Positions 1 to 12,519 are shown, counted from the first letter of the stretch. The stretch is DNA of 64,000 bases from Heterodera schachtii (GCA_023374025.1 SIJG01000057.1:202751-266750), one strand, 5' to 3'. Notes: generated by a model not told the origin, from the sequence alone. Translations and numbers: made by a program.

Positions 1-697
1 CAAAGTTCTATTTTTGTCATCGATTAATGAAATTTTGTATTTTCCAAATTTATAGTTTTATTTTGTTATTGATTAATGAAGCTTCCTTATTTTTATTAAA
101 GAATTAGAATAATATTTTACAATTTTAAGTTATGTTGCTGAATCATCTATAATCTATTTTTATCCTTCAGATATTAATAAAAGACAAATTTTCATCTCAT
201 TTATTGAATAAAATTATAGCAGTTAATAATAATTCTCGTTCCCAAAAAACATAATTGCGAAATCTTCGCCAGCACATTTTAACATTACAAATTTCTCCAT
301 ATTAGGATTACGCATATTATAATTAACAGAAATTGTAATAAATTTATTTTAAATTAAAAAACATTTATAAATTTGTAAGCTTGAGAATAGCTACACTAAT
401 ATAATAGTTGAAATATTAAAATTAAAACTTTTGCTGCAAATATGGCCAAGATAATCAACTATGTTTAAAATAATATATTTTTATTTTATTTGAGCTATTT
501 TTATTCTAAATAAATCAATGCAATTATGTCAAGTCAAAAATATGGAAGATTTAACAATTCAATAATAATTATTTTAAATAATTAAAGGTTGTTCATTATT
601 TCCTTATATAATTAAAATAACGAAATAGCCGACAAATAAAATGATAATTGTCTGCAATATTAAAACTATTTTGAGCTAATGTTACACTGGTAAAATT
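1..697. other. AT-rich DNA, no gene seen
   Basis: Nearly pure A/T-rich sequence with stops in all frames. I see no tRNA-like, exon-like or inverted-repeat structure before the GC-rich element that begins near 698. Confidence 0.7.
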
Positions 698-868
698 TAG
701 ACCGTTTTTCCGGCCCAAATGGCCGTGACCTGGACAGGGACTTGGAAAATGGACCGGGACGGGATCTCGGGACCGGGGGACTCCCGGTCTTGGTGGTTTG
801 TCTAAAATATGGGACGGGGACCGGGACCGGCAAAATCCCGGCGGGATCCCGGTCCTGTCCGGGCTCTA
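698..868. mobile_element. Short GC-rich hAT-like relic (GGGACCGGGA repeats)
   Basis: This is an abrupt GC-rich island of about 170 bp made of overlapping GGGACCGGGA and CCCGGGATCCCG-like words. Its right end reads GTCCGGGCTCTA, close to the right terminus GTCCGGTCTCTA of the element at 51635-52828. Its left end starts TAGACCG. The shared terminal sequence and the same GGGATC-rich interior suggest an internally deleted relative. No matching 8-bp TSD is visible, so the copy is probably old or one end is lost. Assignment to hAT is inferred from the relative, not from this copy alone. Confidence 0.55.
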
Positions 869-1285
869 TTGATTATATATGAGCACATTCAAATTGTCCA
901 ACCTTAAATATTTTACAATGTAAAATGTACATTTGTTTACGTTACTTATATTTATATAATGTTTGAAAATTTTAAAATAAATTTTTGTTTTCTTAGGTAA
1001 GGGATTTTGTAAGTGCCATTATTATTTTTTGTTGCCTACAGTAATATAATCTTTAAATTATTATTCAAATGATATTCAATTGAGGTAGACTGCACGGTGA
1101 ATCTTACTTGAACAATGTCCCGTTTTTGCCTATATAATTTTTCAGTCATTCGAACAGCCAAATATTATTTTAAACTTTTTATATTATTATTTCAATTCTT
1201 TGTATAAAATTTTATTATTTTTCTCTTTTTATTAAAATTTAATTAACTTTTTTTTTTTATTTATATTGCAATAATTTCAATCTGC
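869..1285. other. AT-rich DNA, no gene seen
   Basis: Mostly A/T-rich. A slightly more balanced patch at about 1081-1130 has no recognisable fold or frame. Confidence 0.6.
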
Positions 1286-1390
1286 ATGCTCCCCTACAAA
1301 TTGATCAAGGAAAATATTGACGACCTTCTCCTACAAAAACGCATCGACTTCTGCGCGTCTACACACAACTATCTTTATCGTTATTTTTAA
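1286..1390 (+). other. Short GC-balanced open frame, possible exon fragment
   Basis: From an ATG at 1286 to TAA at 1388-1390 an open frame of 34 residues runs through the only balanced-composition patch in this area. The residues look mixed and protein-like (MLPYKLIKENIDDLLLQKRI, then a stretch with C, H and aromatic residues) rather than the F/I/K/N mix given by AT-rich background. There is no AG acceptor just upstream, and no clear GT donor inside. It could be a decayed coding fragment of a transposable element, a small exon, or chance. I do not recognise the peptide. Confidence 0.2.
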
Positions 1391-4130
1391 TAATTAAAAA
1401 ATATTGTATTTTTCCCAAAAGAAATTTTTCGCAGTTGTTTGGTCTAACGACTTCAATTTATTAATTAAAATTTTTGTTGAGGTTATTTTCTTATATTTTA
1501 AAAATCTATTTTTTTGAATTTTATTTTTGTTCTATTTCGTTATCTTTTAAATTTGAAAAAATAATTATTAGTTGGTTACTTAGTTAGTAGATCTTTTGAT
1601 TATTTGCAATTGATTCGATATTATTTTCCTTTCATAATAAAACAAATATAAACTGAATTGCTTAATAATTTTCTCGATTTTACATTGTAAATTTATATCT
1701 CTTGTGTTTTTAAAAAAAGAAATAATCATAAGTTATTTGATTTTATTATTTTGTATTAATTTTTTTTCCAATATTCTTTTATAATATGTTTTATTTTAAA
1801 AAATATATTAAATTAAAATTATTTATAAACATTTAATATAATTTATGGAAATATTCTATTTTTTCATTTTTCTAAAATCGTTTTAAAAAAATAAAACTTA
1901 TTAAAAAAAATTAAAATCTTATTAAAAAATATTGGCATTCATATTTTGCAATTAAATTCTTATTAGAAAATATTGGCATTCATATTTTGCCATGTTTTTA
2001 CTATTTGCTGAAAAATTTTTATCATATTTCAAAGATTTTAGTTCTTAAGCATTAAAAATTGCGATCAATCTTATTTATTTTAATTACCTTTATAAAAAAA
2101 ATATGTTTCAACAATTTTTGTGTAGCATTAAAATAAAATTATACTAAGCCCCGATATTTTCTTTTTTATAGTTGTGAATTACTTAAATTTATTATTGTTA
2201 TATAAGAAATTTACTGAATTATTTATGTTTCTTAACTCTTTTTTATGATTGATTTTTGATAATTCTTTTTTTTTTTTAGAATTTTTTTAAATTTAAATTA
2301 CTTAAGTTAAAACAATTCATTAAAGTTTACATAAGAATTGTGCAGGAAATGCCAAATAGTGATATTGCAACAATGTTTTGTTGTTTTCAAATTTCTAATT
2401 TTAATTTTTTTTTAATGATTAAGGATTATTAAAATAAAGTTTATATGTTGATTTTAAAATTTGTTTTTAATTATTTATTATAATTTTTATTTTTACAGAT
2501 TTATTCTAATTAGCTATGATTCTATCAAACCAATAGTTGTTATAACCTTTTATTTTAATATATTATTATTTTGTTAATATTATAGTATTAATATTTTTTG
2601 AAGCATGAAAATATAATATCTGTTCAATTTGGTTTAGTATTTGTAATTTTATTAAATTATAACTTTATATTTATAAAATATTATCAATAATGTTTGACAA
2701 TTTCCTGAGAATTATGAAATATTGATTGTATGGAGTTATCAGTTTGTTTTTTTAATCTTTAATTATATTTTACTGATTTTTTTGAGAGTAGATCTAGTAA
2801 GTTAATAAGTTTGTTATTTTAGAAATTATAAAAATTACAATCATCATTTAGATTGTCAGCAAAACAACACCGTACAATGAAAAACAAACATATCGTATGT
2901 ATAAATTTATTTTAATTTTTATTAAAAATTCAAGAGATTGAGATTTAAAAATATATTTATCAAAATTGTCAGGAACGCCATTAAAAATTACATTCAGATT
3001 TGCTTATGGCATCCGTAGACTAGCCTTCTTTTTTTTGTTTTATTCGTATTAGTGATCATGTTGACTTTTTAATCATTTTAAAAATATCAAAGTCAATGAA
3101 ATTTTTTAAATAAATCAAATAGATTATTATTAAAAATTTAATTAATTTTAATATTTTTTTAAACATTTTACTATTGAACAGTAGAAAGAATTTCCTACTT
3201 AATCGAATTTTTAATTTATATATTTATTTAATATATTTTTATATAAAAAAAAATTTAAAATAACATTTTTTAAAATTCTTTTATCGAGATATACAGATTA
3301 TATTTACGTTTTATAATACCAAATCTGTTAATTCTTAATGATATATACAAACAATCTTTGCTTTTAATGCTTTAATGATTGTCGATATTAAAAAATTGGA
3401 AATACCGAACCGAGTTCATAACACTGTGGAAAGGAAATTTTATTTTTAATTATGAATAATTTTATGCGTTTAAATATTTTGTAGAAATATTTATTCCATC
3501 ATTTTTATAATCTTCTTCCAAATAAAGAATAATAAAACATTTTTGCATTAAAAAGTTCTCATGTTAGTTTTGAATGTATGGTAGTCATTCTTAAATTAAA
3601 GTATTTTGCCACATAATTATTTAAATTTTTATTTTTCTTATTTATTTAAATCTGTTTAGATAACAAAAATTTCAAAAGAAAAGAATTTTTTGATTTATTT
3701 ATTGTAGTATGCTGACTATTATTTTAAAATTGGTTTATATATTAACAAAGAAAATATTATCTTTCTTAAATTATTAATATTTTGAGAAAATGATCGGGGT
3801 TTCTGATGGGATAGTTGGATGGAAAACAAATTGCAGATAGCCAAAAGCCAAAATGGAAAAGATTTTCCTCAAAAATTATTTCTGCTTTTTAAAGTTTTAA
3901 AAAATAAATATTTAAAAAATTATTTATATTTTTTTCATTTCCATTATATTTTTATTTGTTATTCATTCATTTTAATCTAAAACATATATACGTGATTAAA
4001 GCTAATTTTTTTAAAATATTTATTTGGAAAAATAAAGTTTTGTGATTAAATTATTTATGAGTTTATTTTATTTTTTATCGAGAATTTAAAAACACGTAAT
4101 ATATTATCTATTTTACAGTTTTTTTAAAAT
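1391..4130. other. AT-rich DNA, no gene seen
   Basis: Long A/T-rich stretch, stop-rich in every frame. Apart from the two-copy tandem repeat at 1918-1994, I see no inverted repeats, GC islands or RNA-like elements. Confidence 0.65.
1918..1994. repeat. Two-copy tandem repeat, 41-bp unit
   Basis: The unit beginning CTTATTA.AAAATATTGGC and running to ATATTTTGC occurs at 1918 and again at 1959, with very few differences. It looks like a recent local duplication in AT-rich DNA with no coding content. Confidence 0.85.
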
Positions 4131-4740
4131 ATTCTTTTCCCAGACCCGCTTTTTTACCCACACGAAGAGGACCTGTATTTTGTTCCATTAGTCTCGAAAA
4201 TTTTGGAAATATTCATTTTGAAGCCCATTCAATTGTTTTAAGGAATATAAATGATAAAGAAAAAATTCATTTTCTCAAGGGTTAATGGTACCATTAAAAA
4301 TTTTGACCCATTTGTGGCGCGAAAAGGCCATAAAAAAATCTAACAACCGAAATCAAAAACGAGAAGCTATCAGAAATCGTGAGGTTCAGAGAAAAAATTT
4401 TCATAATAAGTCAAAATAAAAATGGATTCATTTAAACAAATATCAAAAATTGACTATGATTAATTCCTTTATTGTTATTTTCATTCAGCCTTTCTCCGGA
4501 AATTGTCAAAATATTGGAACGGGAGTTGCGTAACATGTGCAAAAATTTTGGCACTTTTTTATCTCATTCTTATGACTCTCTAATGATAGTATTATCAATT
4601 AAGTAGCAATATTCCCTAATCAGTTGGGCATATTTTGAATATATTTTGATAATTTTTAGATCATTTGAAAAAAGTTACAACAAAAAATATTGGTGCAAGA
4701 CTTATTTTTCACCCTGCATATAATTACTGAATTAAAATAA
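4131..4740. repeat. Mixed-composition block, probable old dispersed repeat
   Basis: Composition is more balanced than the flanks. The part around 4290-4350 resembles 9330-9385: both have an AAAAATTTTGA run followed by a GCGCGAAAA or GCACGAAAA word. A 26-bp stretch at about 4438 resembles one near 63778. This points to dispersed repeat DNA. On the plus strand a good-looking acceptor (TTCTTTTCCCAG, ending near 4142) is followed by an open frame of about 46 codons closing near 4285. Because the block resembles other repeats, I do not call it an exon. Confidence 0.4.
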
Positions 4741-5611
4741 TAAAAATTTATATTTACGTGTTTTAAATTAATATCCTGAAATTAGGTTGATATTATTATT
4801 TTTCAATAAAAACAAAATTTTTAAATTTATTTAATTTTTGAAATAGAAATGTTTTGTTTTTATAATTAAAGTATTTCCATCATGATTAATGTTTATTATA
4901 TTTCTTATGTTCCGCCATTCATCTTCACATTCTCGATATGCGGCACATCCTTGTCTAACAGCATTTGTAAGAAAATTTTTTAGATTTTAAATTTAAGGAT
5001 TGATTTATTATATTTATCTTATATATTAAAACAAATTTTCTGGTAGCGATTTGCGAAAACCGAAAACGAATGAAAACATATATTAGGAAATGTAATATTT
5101 GGATAAATAGACAAAGTATGACCAAAAATATGGTTAAAATTTAAGCATTTTAATTTAGAAATATAATATGTATTTATGAATTCATTTATTTTTGAAATTA
5201 TGAAAAAGTTTTGCAGTTGGATAAAATCATATATTTGTTTGTGCCGGTGAACATGAAGTAATTAATCATCGTGTTTGAATGGCATTAGAGATACTTTCAA
5301 TAAATATTCTTCAATTCTGATCACTAAATTTAATATAATGTATTTAAAGAAAATTTATTGATTCGTAGCAAACTAATTTTTTGGTTATTACTTGAATAAA
5401 TTTTGCTTTCTTGCTTAATTTATTATTTAATAAGCATAATTACTATAATTAATTTGTCTATTTAAATGTTTTGAAGGCGTTTTTTTAAGAGTTGCAATTT
5501 ATTATCCAAATCAGCGTTCATAAAACAAATTATTATATATTACATGTATTATTTAAATACTTTTTTTTTATTTGTAAGAGTCCAAAATATTTTAAATTGT
5601 TATTAAAAACT

Positions 5612-5715
5612 AGAAACCGGACAAGGTCGGTCGAACGGTTTCTGTTAAAAAACAGAAAAAACCAAATCCATACATAAAACCGAAGAAAATTTTCGGTTTA
5701 TTTCGGTTTTTTTGA
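5612..5715. repeat. Palindromic GAAACCGG / ACCGAA repeat relic
   Basis: AGAAACCGGAC pairs with CGGTTTCT a few bases downstream, followed by a second palindrome (AAACCGAA...TTTTCGGTTT) and another TTTCGGTTTTT. The start resembles the TAGAGACCGGAC terminus of the element at 51635, so this may be one end of a related non-autonomous element. The second copy at 12337-12442 differs at several bases. Confidence 0.5.
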
Positions 5716-5789
5716 ATTAATATTTTTCTCCAAAAAAACAATAAAGCACTGTTTTTTAAGATATTTAAGAATAAGACCTTGGTTGATAA

Positions 5790-6160
5790 TTAACAAATTT
5801 TTTAAAATATTTTCTTAATAAATCTGCAATGTGTTTCTAATTAAACCAAAAAATTGTCAAATCGATGAAGGGAACGAAAGAATTTTTGTCCTCCGTTGAC
5901 TAAATGCTGCTGTTGTTGCTCTCAATTGGTTGGATTTTGTGGGCATCCGTCCGCAGGACGCCTTGAAAATGCGTAGAAATGTGAAAAATTGATAGAAACA
6001 AGTGGAGAAAGAGAGAGTGAAAGGTTAAAGAAATGGTGAGATAATAAGACAGAGATAGAGAGCGAGAAAAAGAGGAGAGAGAGTAGAGCGAAAGGAGAGA
6101 GGAGAGCGAGAGAAAGAGAGAGGCGCGAGAAGGATAGAAAAAAAAATAGAAAGAGGGTGC
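5790..6160 (+). repeat. Family-B dispersed repeat with purine tract (copy 1)
   Basis: The core AATTGTCAAATCGATGAA, then AAATGCTGCTGTTGTTGCTC and a GGGCATCCGTCCGC word, is shared with copies at 12520, 24050, 25000 (inverted), 35545 and 47230. It is followed at about 6005-6150 by a GAGA-type purine tract. The AT-rich lead-in (TTTTTTAAAATATTTTCTTAA) also aligns with other copies. Open frames on the minus strand here (S/L/F-rich) are just the pyrimidine strand of the tract. Confidence 0.8.
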
Positions 6161-6212
6161 CAGAGTTTCTGATGTATTTTGATATGTAGGATTTTTAGCA
6201 AAAAATAAAATG

Positions 6213-6858
6213 GCAATGAACAGGGCTGCAAAAAATATGCACGAAAAGTGGCCAAAATATACGCATAAATATGCAAATAAAGTCGTGAAATATGCACTAA
6301 ATATGCACAAAAATCGCAAAATATGCACCGAATATGCACAAAAAAACTTGAAAATTAGGGGTACAAATTAATTTTAAAAAATTTTTTTCATTAGTACACT
6401 TGACAATGAGCTACACAAATATTGACATTTTTAAATCAAAAATTTTGTCATGAAAAAAAAAAATTTGGGGGAGGAATTTTTGAGGAAACTTTCCAATTCT
6501 TAGTGGTGTGTTTTTTTTAAATTTTCGGTCGATTCTTAGGGGTGTATTTTTCTGAATTTTTAGGGCCGATTCTTAGGGGTGTATTTTCCGTTTTTATTAG
6601 ATTTTTGTTAACAAATTTTCCAGAAAATGGCAAAATATGCATAAAAATGCAGAAAAACCCAAAATATGCAAAATATGCATAAAGGCCCAAAATATGCAAA
6701 ATATGCATAAAGGCCCAAAATATGCAAAAATATGCAAATAAAAGTCCCGATTTTTATACGCAAACACAAAAAAGAAAGTGTTTTTCCTACTATTTAGAGC
6801 ATGGAGAAGCCAGGAAAAAAATATGCTTTTGCATATTTTTTGCAGCCCTGGCAATGAA
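6213..6858. repeat. 8-bp target-site duplication around hAT insertion
   Basis: GCAATGAA lies at 6213-6220 and again at 6851-6858, immediately outside the TIRs. Copy 2 of the host duplication has a single GCAATGAA at about 12942-12949 with uninterrupted flanks, which confirms the insertion event. Confidence 0.97.
6221..6850 (+). mobile_element. Non-autonomous hAT element, AATATGCA subfamily
   Basis: It is 630 bp long, with perfect 20-bp TIRs: CAGGGCTGCAAAAAATATGC at 6221-6240 and its exact complement at 6831-6850. It is flanked by the 8-bp TSD GCAATGAA. TIRs starting CAGGG with 8-bp TSDs are typical of the hAT superfamily. Many copies of AATATGCA lie inside both ends, as expected for subterminal transposase-binding sites. 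The centre (about 6480-6620) has the GATTCTTAGGGGTGTATTTT core shared with elements at 19595, 57605 and 62277. No transposase frame is present, so it depended on a helper. Perfect TIRs, a perfect TSD and an empty site at 12.9 kb make it a young insertion. Confidence 0.95.
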
Positions 6859-7380
6859 TAAAAAATTTTGTTTTCCACAAATTTCCATTAAAATTTTTCA
6901 TGAAGATAACAAAATTGTTGGTTTATTGCAGGGGTGTGATCGAAAATTTTCAAAAATCAGACCATCAGGACCAAAAAGTCAGATTTTAGGGTTGAAAATC
7001 AAACATTTTGCGAAATTGCTTCAAATTAATTATTTTTACCATTTATCAAATAATATTTTTTTCATCTCCCATTAACTAACAATTTTGGGATTAGCAAATC
7101 GTAAATTTTAATGCATTCGTGATCAAAAATCAGTATTGGCAATGTTCTCTCTCCTATCCTCACCTCACATCCAACAAATCTTTCTCATCGAAAAACGGCG
7201 TCTCTTTTTTTATGTTGTTTTGTAAAAAAAACAAAATGATAACAGAGAAAGAGATGGATAAAAAAAAGAATAAAAATGAAATAATTTTTTATAGACTACA
7301 TATACAAAAATGTATGTCGCTGTACAAAACTCAATAAAATCTGATTTTTTACGAAAATTCTATTTATTTAACATATTTTA
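6859..7380. repeat. Non-coding module of the duplication
   Basis: After the hAT insertion the duplicated segment continues with AATCAGACC/AAGTCAGATTTTAGG words resembling the interior of 51635-52828 (near 52480-52530, opposite strand), then a CTCTCTCCTATCC pyrimidine patch. The frames of 70-117 codons here are interrupted or shared with the near-identical second copy and show no protein-like conservation. Confidence 0.45.
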
Positions 7381-7918
7381 AATATTAAAATTCTAATCTT
7401 ACTTTATAATGTGAAAAAATTAAATCTTTAGATTTCACTTAATATTGTATTCTTTTTGACTAAAAAGTTTTTAATGAAGAAAATACGATTATCGAATTTT
7501 AATAATAAGGAGAAATTTTATTATTTTTAATAACAATTTTTTACACAATATGAAAATACACAACGAACAAAATGAAATACATCAAAAACTTTTTTAAAGG
7601 AAAAACAAATTAAGAATAACATAAATAACACAATTATTCAATAAGTTTTTAATTAAAAATTTCTATACATATATTAATTTTTTTTTAATTTAAGAACTAA
7701 AAATCTACAAATGAGCAGCTGACAATAAATTTTATTTCTGATTTTATATATTACTTTTATTCCAAAATTAATTATATAATTTATCTCATTTACATCTTTG
7801 TTTTAATTTAGAAAATGTTAAATAATTTGTTTTATAAAAACTTTGATTATAAAAATAAATAAAAACTAAATGAATAATGCATATTTTAAATTGTAAATAA
7901 TCTAAAGATCTAACTAAA

Positions 7919-10900
7919 TAATTAACTAATATATTTTACTTTTTCAAATTTTAATTAATTAATATTAGATTTATTTTCGGCGATATTTTATATTTATTCA
8001 AGATTTAAGTTTAATTTATTTAAGTATTAATTCAAAAAAATCAAATATATGTAGTGGCACATAAGTGGCAATAGATTTGGACTACTCTTCGGAAAGTCAC
8101 TGGAATGGATTAGCAAAAAATGGTATATCGGTGCAAAACGAGAGGCTACTTCTCCCAAAATTGTAATAAATATTTTATTTCATAAATTTTTACTGTTTTC
8201 TCATGAAAGTAAATTAAAGTTTAAATTATAAAGAATAATGCATATTTACTTAGAGCAAAAAACTTTTCAATATTAGAAAAAAAACATACATTTTCATAAT
8301 CTAAAACAAACAAAATAATAAAGAAAAACACTTTAATGAATTGTAATTGCGAAGGAAAAAAGCTAATAAATATTTTAGAAATTTGCCTATTCAATCATAA
8401 AAAATACTATGTAAAAGAACCATTTGGAAAACTATGTAAAATCTCGAATTATCAAAAACAACCAAAAATTTTTAAAATTTTGTTTTCTATTTCAAAATGC
8501 TAAAAACTTGAATTTACTCAAAAATAGAAATCAGCAATAACTCAGCACTCAAAATTATAAAAATCCTATCTGAAAACTTTATAAAGCAGCTCGTCGTGGC
8601 TTGCTTAGCTTTAAAAATATATACAGATAAAAAAAGTAAAAATAAATATAAAACCCTAAGCAAAAAAATAATATTTTAATTATTTAATTAAATAACTGTT
8701 AATCCATTCAACATATGGTAATTTTATGAAAAAACAATAAAATTTTAATAAAATTAACTTACAAAATAAAGTTTTTTAAATATTGCCTTGTCCCACACTA
8801 TTTCTTTAAATGTGAATGAATTGACTATTTTACAGAAAATAAAGCATTAACTTTACTTGAAAAAAATTTGCATTGAAATGAATATAAAATTTTAATCTAA
8901 AAATGACCAAAAATATTAAAGAACATAAAATTAAAAAAAACAATTAACGTTAAACACCAATTTAAAAAAGCATTTTGTAATTAATTAAAGAAGAGAAATT
9001 AAATTTTTGAATTTACAATATGAACTCAGAATTATAGACCGTCAAGCACATTAATCACTCACTACGTTTCGTGAGTAATTAAAAACAAAAAAAAAAACAA
9101 AGTAAATACAGATAAATGAAATTGAAAAATTTTGCATGAATTCGATACTTAAAAAATTTAATAAATAAAATCAATTAGCTAAAATATTTAAAAATAAGAG
9201 CATTCTAAATTTAAAGTATTATTTACTTATTTTAAAAATATTATGACATTAATAGGGTTATATTCAAATAAAAAACATTTTTCACAAAATGAACAGCCCA
9301 AATTCAAAAGCACGAGTTACCTTAAAATATGTAATAAAAATTTTGAGCAGTTTGACGCACGAAAAAATTAAAAATTTTTAACTATAATCACTCAATTAAT
9401 TTGTAAGTGTATTAAATATGGCGTGAATAATAGATATGAATGATTTGAATTGGAAAACTAAATAATACTTTTGTTTATCAAGAATGTCAATAAAAGAATA
9501 GCAAAAATAACAAAAAAATAATTTAACCAATAATATAACAAAATAATCCAGGAGATTTCCACTGATTTGAGGAGTTCAACAATGATTATTAGTTCCTGAG
9601 AAATTGTAAGCATTATGGAATAAATAATGAAAAGTTTGACAAAAATAAACGATCTTTAGAAAGATTAAACAATATAAAAAATCTTAATTAAAACTAGATA
9701 AATAATAAAACTTTTATATTTATTACTACAAATTTAAAACAAAAATAATTAACCGTTTAGATTTAATTTGAAGGGCTTCTTTTATTTAATAAATGTTGTT
9801 AATACTATAAATTATGAATCTTGCATGTGCTAGTAGTGAAACTGTTCACATAAATTCAAAAAAAAATAATCAAAGAAAAGGCTATGAATTTTTTTAATAA
9901 TCACAATAATCAAATCTAACTAATATAGCAATATTTTGATTTTCAAAAAGAAATTACCATTAAGCAGAGTCTATTTTTTTAATTTACGAATGATATTCAA
10001 TTTTTAACCTAATTTTACATTAAGCATGTTTTTTTAATAAGATTTTTTAAAAGTTTTTTTATTGTGATATAATTTATTCTTTTACCCTTTATTTTATAAT
10101 GTTTTTGAGTATTTTTTATAAGGCATTTTAAGTATGTATTTATATTAATTGTCAGACAACATTTTAATTTTTAGCTGCTATTTTCGTAAATAAAATGCCT
10201 ATGTTTTTGTTAAAGAATATTGTTTGTTTCTTTATTCGATGCTTTTTTCTATAAGTTTGGTTATTTGAAAATAATTATTTTTATTTGTATAATTAGAAAT
10301 TAAAATATTTTGTGCACCTGATTCGTCGGCGAGGCGTTGTTTCAATCTTTTGTGCTATTTTTTCATTAATTCCAAAATTTTTATAAATGCAGATTCGTTA
10401 ACATATTCATTGAGATCAGTTTCGATTATAAATTAATTAATTTTTATTCAAATTTTAAAAGAAACACTTTTTTCAAATAAATCAAAATTCCATTTATCCC
10501 CCCCCCCTGGGTAAAATGGTGACGGGGGATTTTGTTCAACCTAATTCCTTTGTGATTCATGAATCTTTTTAAAACTAAATTCAAAAGTAATGATATTCTA
10601 TAACTATACAAAAAATTAAAATAAATTGGTTAAATTCGAATAGTTTTTTCTACAATAGATTACTTGATATCCGAATAAAGTATTTCAATTCTATTATAAT
10701 TATAACATAATATATTTAAAAAAAATTAGAACAAAATATTGAGAAATTTTAATTAAGATATCAAAAATTTTGTTAATTAAATTCGCGCATTATTTATCAC
10801 ATAAGAAATAACTGGCAACAATTGTGAAACATGCAAAATATGAAAAATTTATATTATTAAATAACATTTAAAAATTAAGTCAATAATTACAAAGCAAATC

Positions 10901-10960
10901 ATAATGAGTTAGATAATATTAAAATTTATAAATTACATAATTATATAATTAAATATCAGA
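7919..10960. other. AT-rich DNA, no gene seen
   Basis: Mostly A/T-rich spacer between the duplication copies. Small balanced patches at 8045-8160, 9284-9385 and 10315-10345 have short open stretches only. A run of ten C (10498-10507) is followed by GGTGACGGGGG. No structural RNA or exon is convincing. Confidence 0.6.
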
Positions 10961-10968
10961 TTAATAAT

Positions 10969-11205
10969 TAGTGTCGCGATTTCTAGTGAAAAACTTTTTC
11001 TTTTCTTTTTTTTGCTCAATTGTTTTGAAGAAAAGAGCTCAAAATACGCATTTCTGCATTAAACTATCGGTCACTAGAAATCACTATTTTGACGACTTCG
11101 TCACTAAAATAGTTAAAAACCACTATTTTGGAGTTTTGTCACTATTTTTTCACTATTTTGACATTTTTTGGAAAATTTCTCAACAAAAAGGCAATAAAAA
11201 CGAAA
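10969..11205 (-). mobile_element. Truncated hAT element, CCACTATTTT subfamily (one end)
   Basis: The start TAGTGTCGCGATTTCTAGT matches the terminus TAGGGCGAGGATTTCTAGT of the complete element at 62277. The following ATCACTATTTTG / GTCACTATTTT array and the GACATTTTTTGGAAAATTTC stretch match it too. The copy stops inside the core (AAAACGAAAAATAC), exactly where duplication copy 2 begins. It has therefore lost the other half. Strand sign follows the convention that plus reads GGGGTGTATTTTT. Confidence 0.85.
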
Positions 11206-12336
11206 AATACAATATTTGGATAAATAGACAAAGTATGACCAAAAATATGGTTAGAATATAAGCATTTTAATTTAGAAATATAATATGTAATTATGAATTC
11301 ATTTATTCTATAATTTAGTATTTCTTTTGTTCTATCAATATTTATTTAGTATATTGGAAAACTAAAAATATTTCTTTTATTTCATAATATTAATAACTCA
11401 AGTATATATGCAACGCTTCGTGTGCAATTTTATTTACTAGACATTTTCTAGTTTAATATATTTTGTAACTTTTCTATTAATATTATAATAAAGATTTTTT
11501 ATGAACATTTATTAGATTTTTTATTTTAATTTTTTCGTATTGGTTATTTAATTTATTGATTATTTTTATTTTTTGCAACAAATTTTCAAAAAGTATTTAT
11601 CTCTTTATTTAATACTTTTATAAATTTATATTAAATAGATGGCTTATTCAATTATTCTTATTATTTTTAATAATTTGCTTCCGAGTAAGCATTACATATA
11701 CGGATTAGTTGTCTTTTAATATTTATTTTAACTACTATAATGTTATTCTCTAAAAACAAATAAATTTATGTCACGTTAACAACATCTAATTAAATACAAT
11801 AAATATATTTTTGAATAATATATGATTTTCTATTAATTTGGATTTTTTTTTTTGCTTAATGTTTATATTTTTGTTTGAATAACCAAAAATTTATCAATCA
11901 TTTTGAAATTATGAAAGAGTTGTGCAGTTGGATAAAATTTATATATTTGTTTGTGCCGGTGAACATGAAGCAATTAATCATCGTGTTTGAATGGCATTAG
12001 AGATACTTTCAATAAATGGTCTTCAATTATGATCAATAAATTTAATAAAATATATTTAAAGAAAATTTATTGATTCGTAGCAAACTTATTTTTTGGTTAT
12101 TACTTGAATAAATTTTGCTTTCTTGCTTAATTTATTATTTAATAAGCATAATTACTATAATTATTTTGTCTATTTAAATGTGAAGGAGTTTTTTTAAGAG
12201 TTGCAATTTATTATCCAAATCAGCGTTAATAAAATGGAAATTTCTGTTCGTACATATTTGATTTTATATCTTTTACTTTTTCTCATAGTTTTTTATTTAT
12301 AAGAGTCCAAAAATAGTTTAAATTGCTATTAAAAAC

Positions 12337-12442
12337 TAGAGACAGGACAAGGTCAGTTGACCGGTTTCTGTTAAAAAACAGATAAAAACCGAAATCGATA
12401 CATAAACCCGATGAAAAATTTTCGGTTTATTTCGGTTTTTTG
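12337..12442. repeat. Palindromic GAGACAGG / ACCGAA repeat relic (second copy)
   Basis: Counterpart of 5612-5715 within the duplication. It keeps TTTTCGGTTTATTTCGGTTT and the AACAGATAAAAACCG arm, with substitutions that weaken the first hairpin. Confidence 0.5.
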
Positions 12443-12519
12443 AATTAATATTTTTTCCAAAAAAACAATAAAGCACCGTGTTTTTAAGATATTTAAGAAT
12501 AAGACCTTGGTTGATAATT

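Larger units (their letters stand above)
5092..7918 (+). repeat. Segmental duplication, copy 1
   Basis: The stretch beginning AATATTTGGATAAATAGACA and ending TCTAAAGATCTAACTAAA matches 11208-14007 in the same orientation. From about 5700 to 7918 the copies are almost identical, with single substitutions and 1-bp indels. From 5092 to about 5620 they differ more. Relative to copy 2, this copy lacks about 600 bp at about 5190 and contains a hAT insertion at 6221-6850. It carries no recognisable gene. It includes a family-B repeat, a purine tract and several non-coding modules. Confidence 0.95.

Noticed and set aside
4131..4285. Acceptor followed by about 46 open codons
   Set aside because: The block shows similarity to other repeat-like blocks (9.3 kb, 63.8 kb), so a repeat is the simpler explanation.
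5900..6339. Minus-strand frames of 142 and 104 codons
   Set aside because: They translate the pyrimidine strand of the GAGA tract plus the end of the hAT element. S/L/F-rich with no domain. The second duplication copy breaks the longer one where the element is absent.
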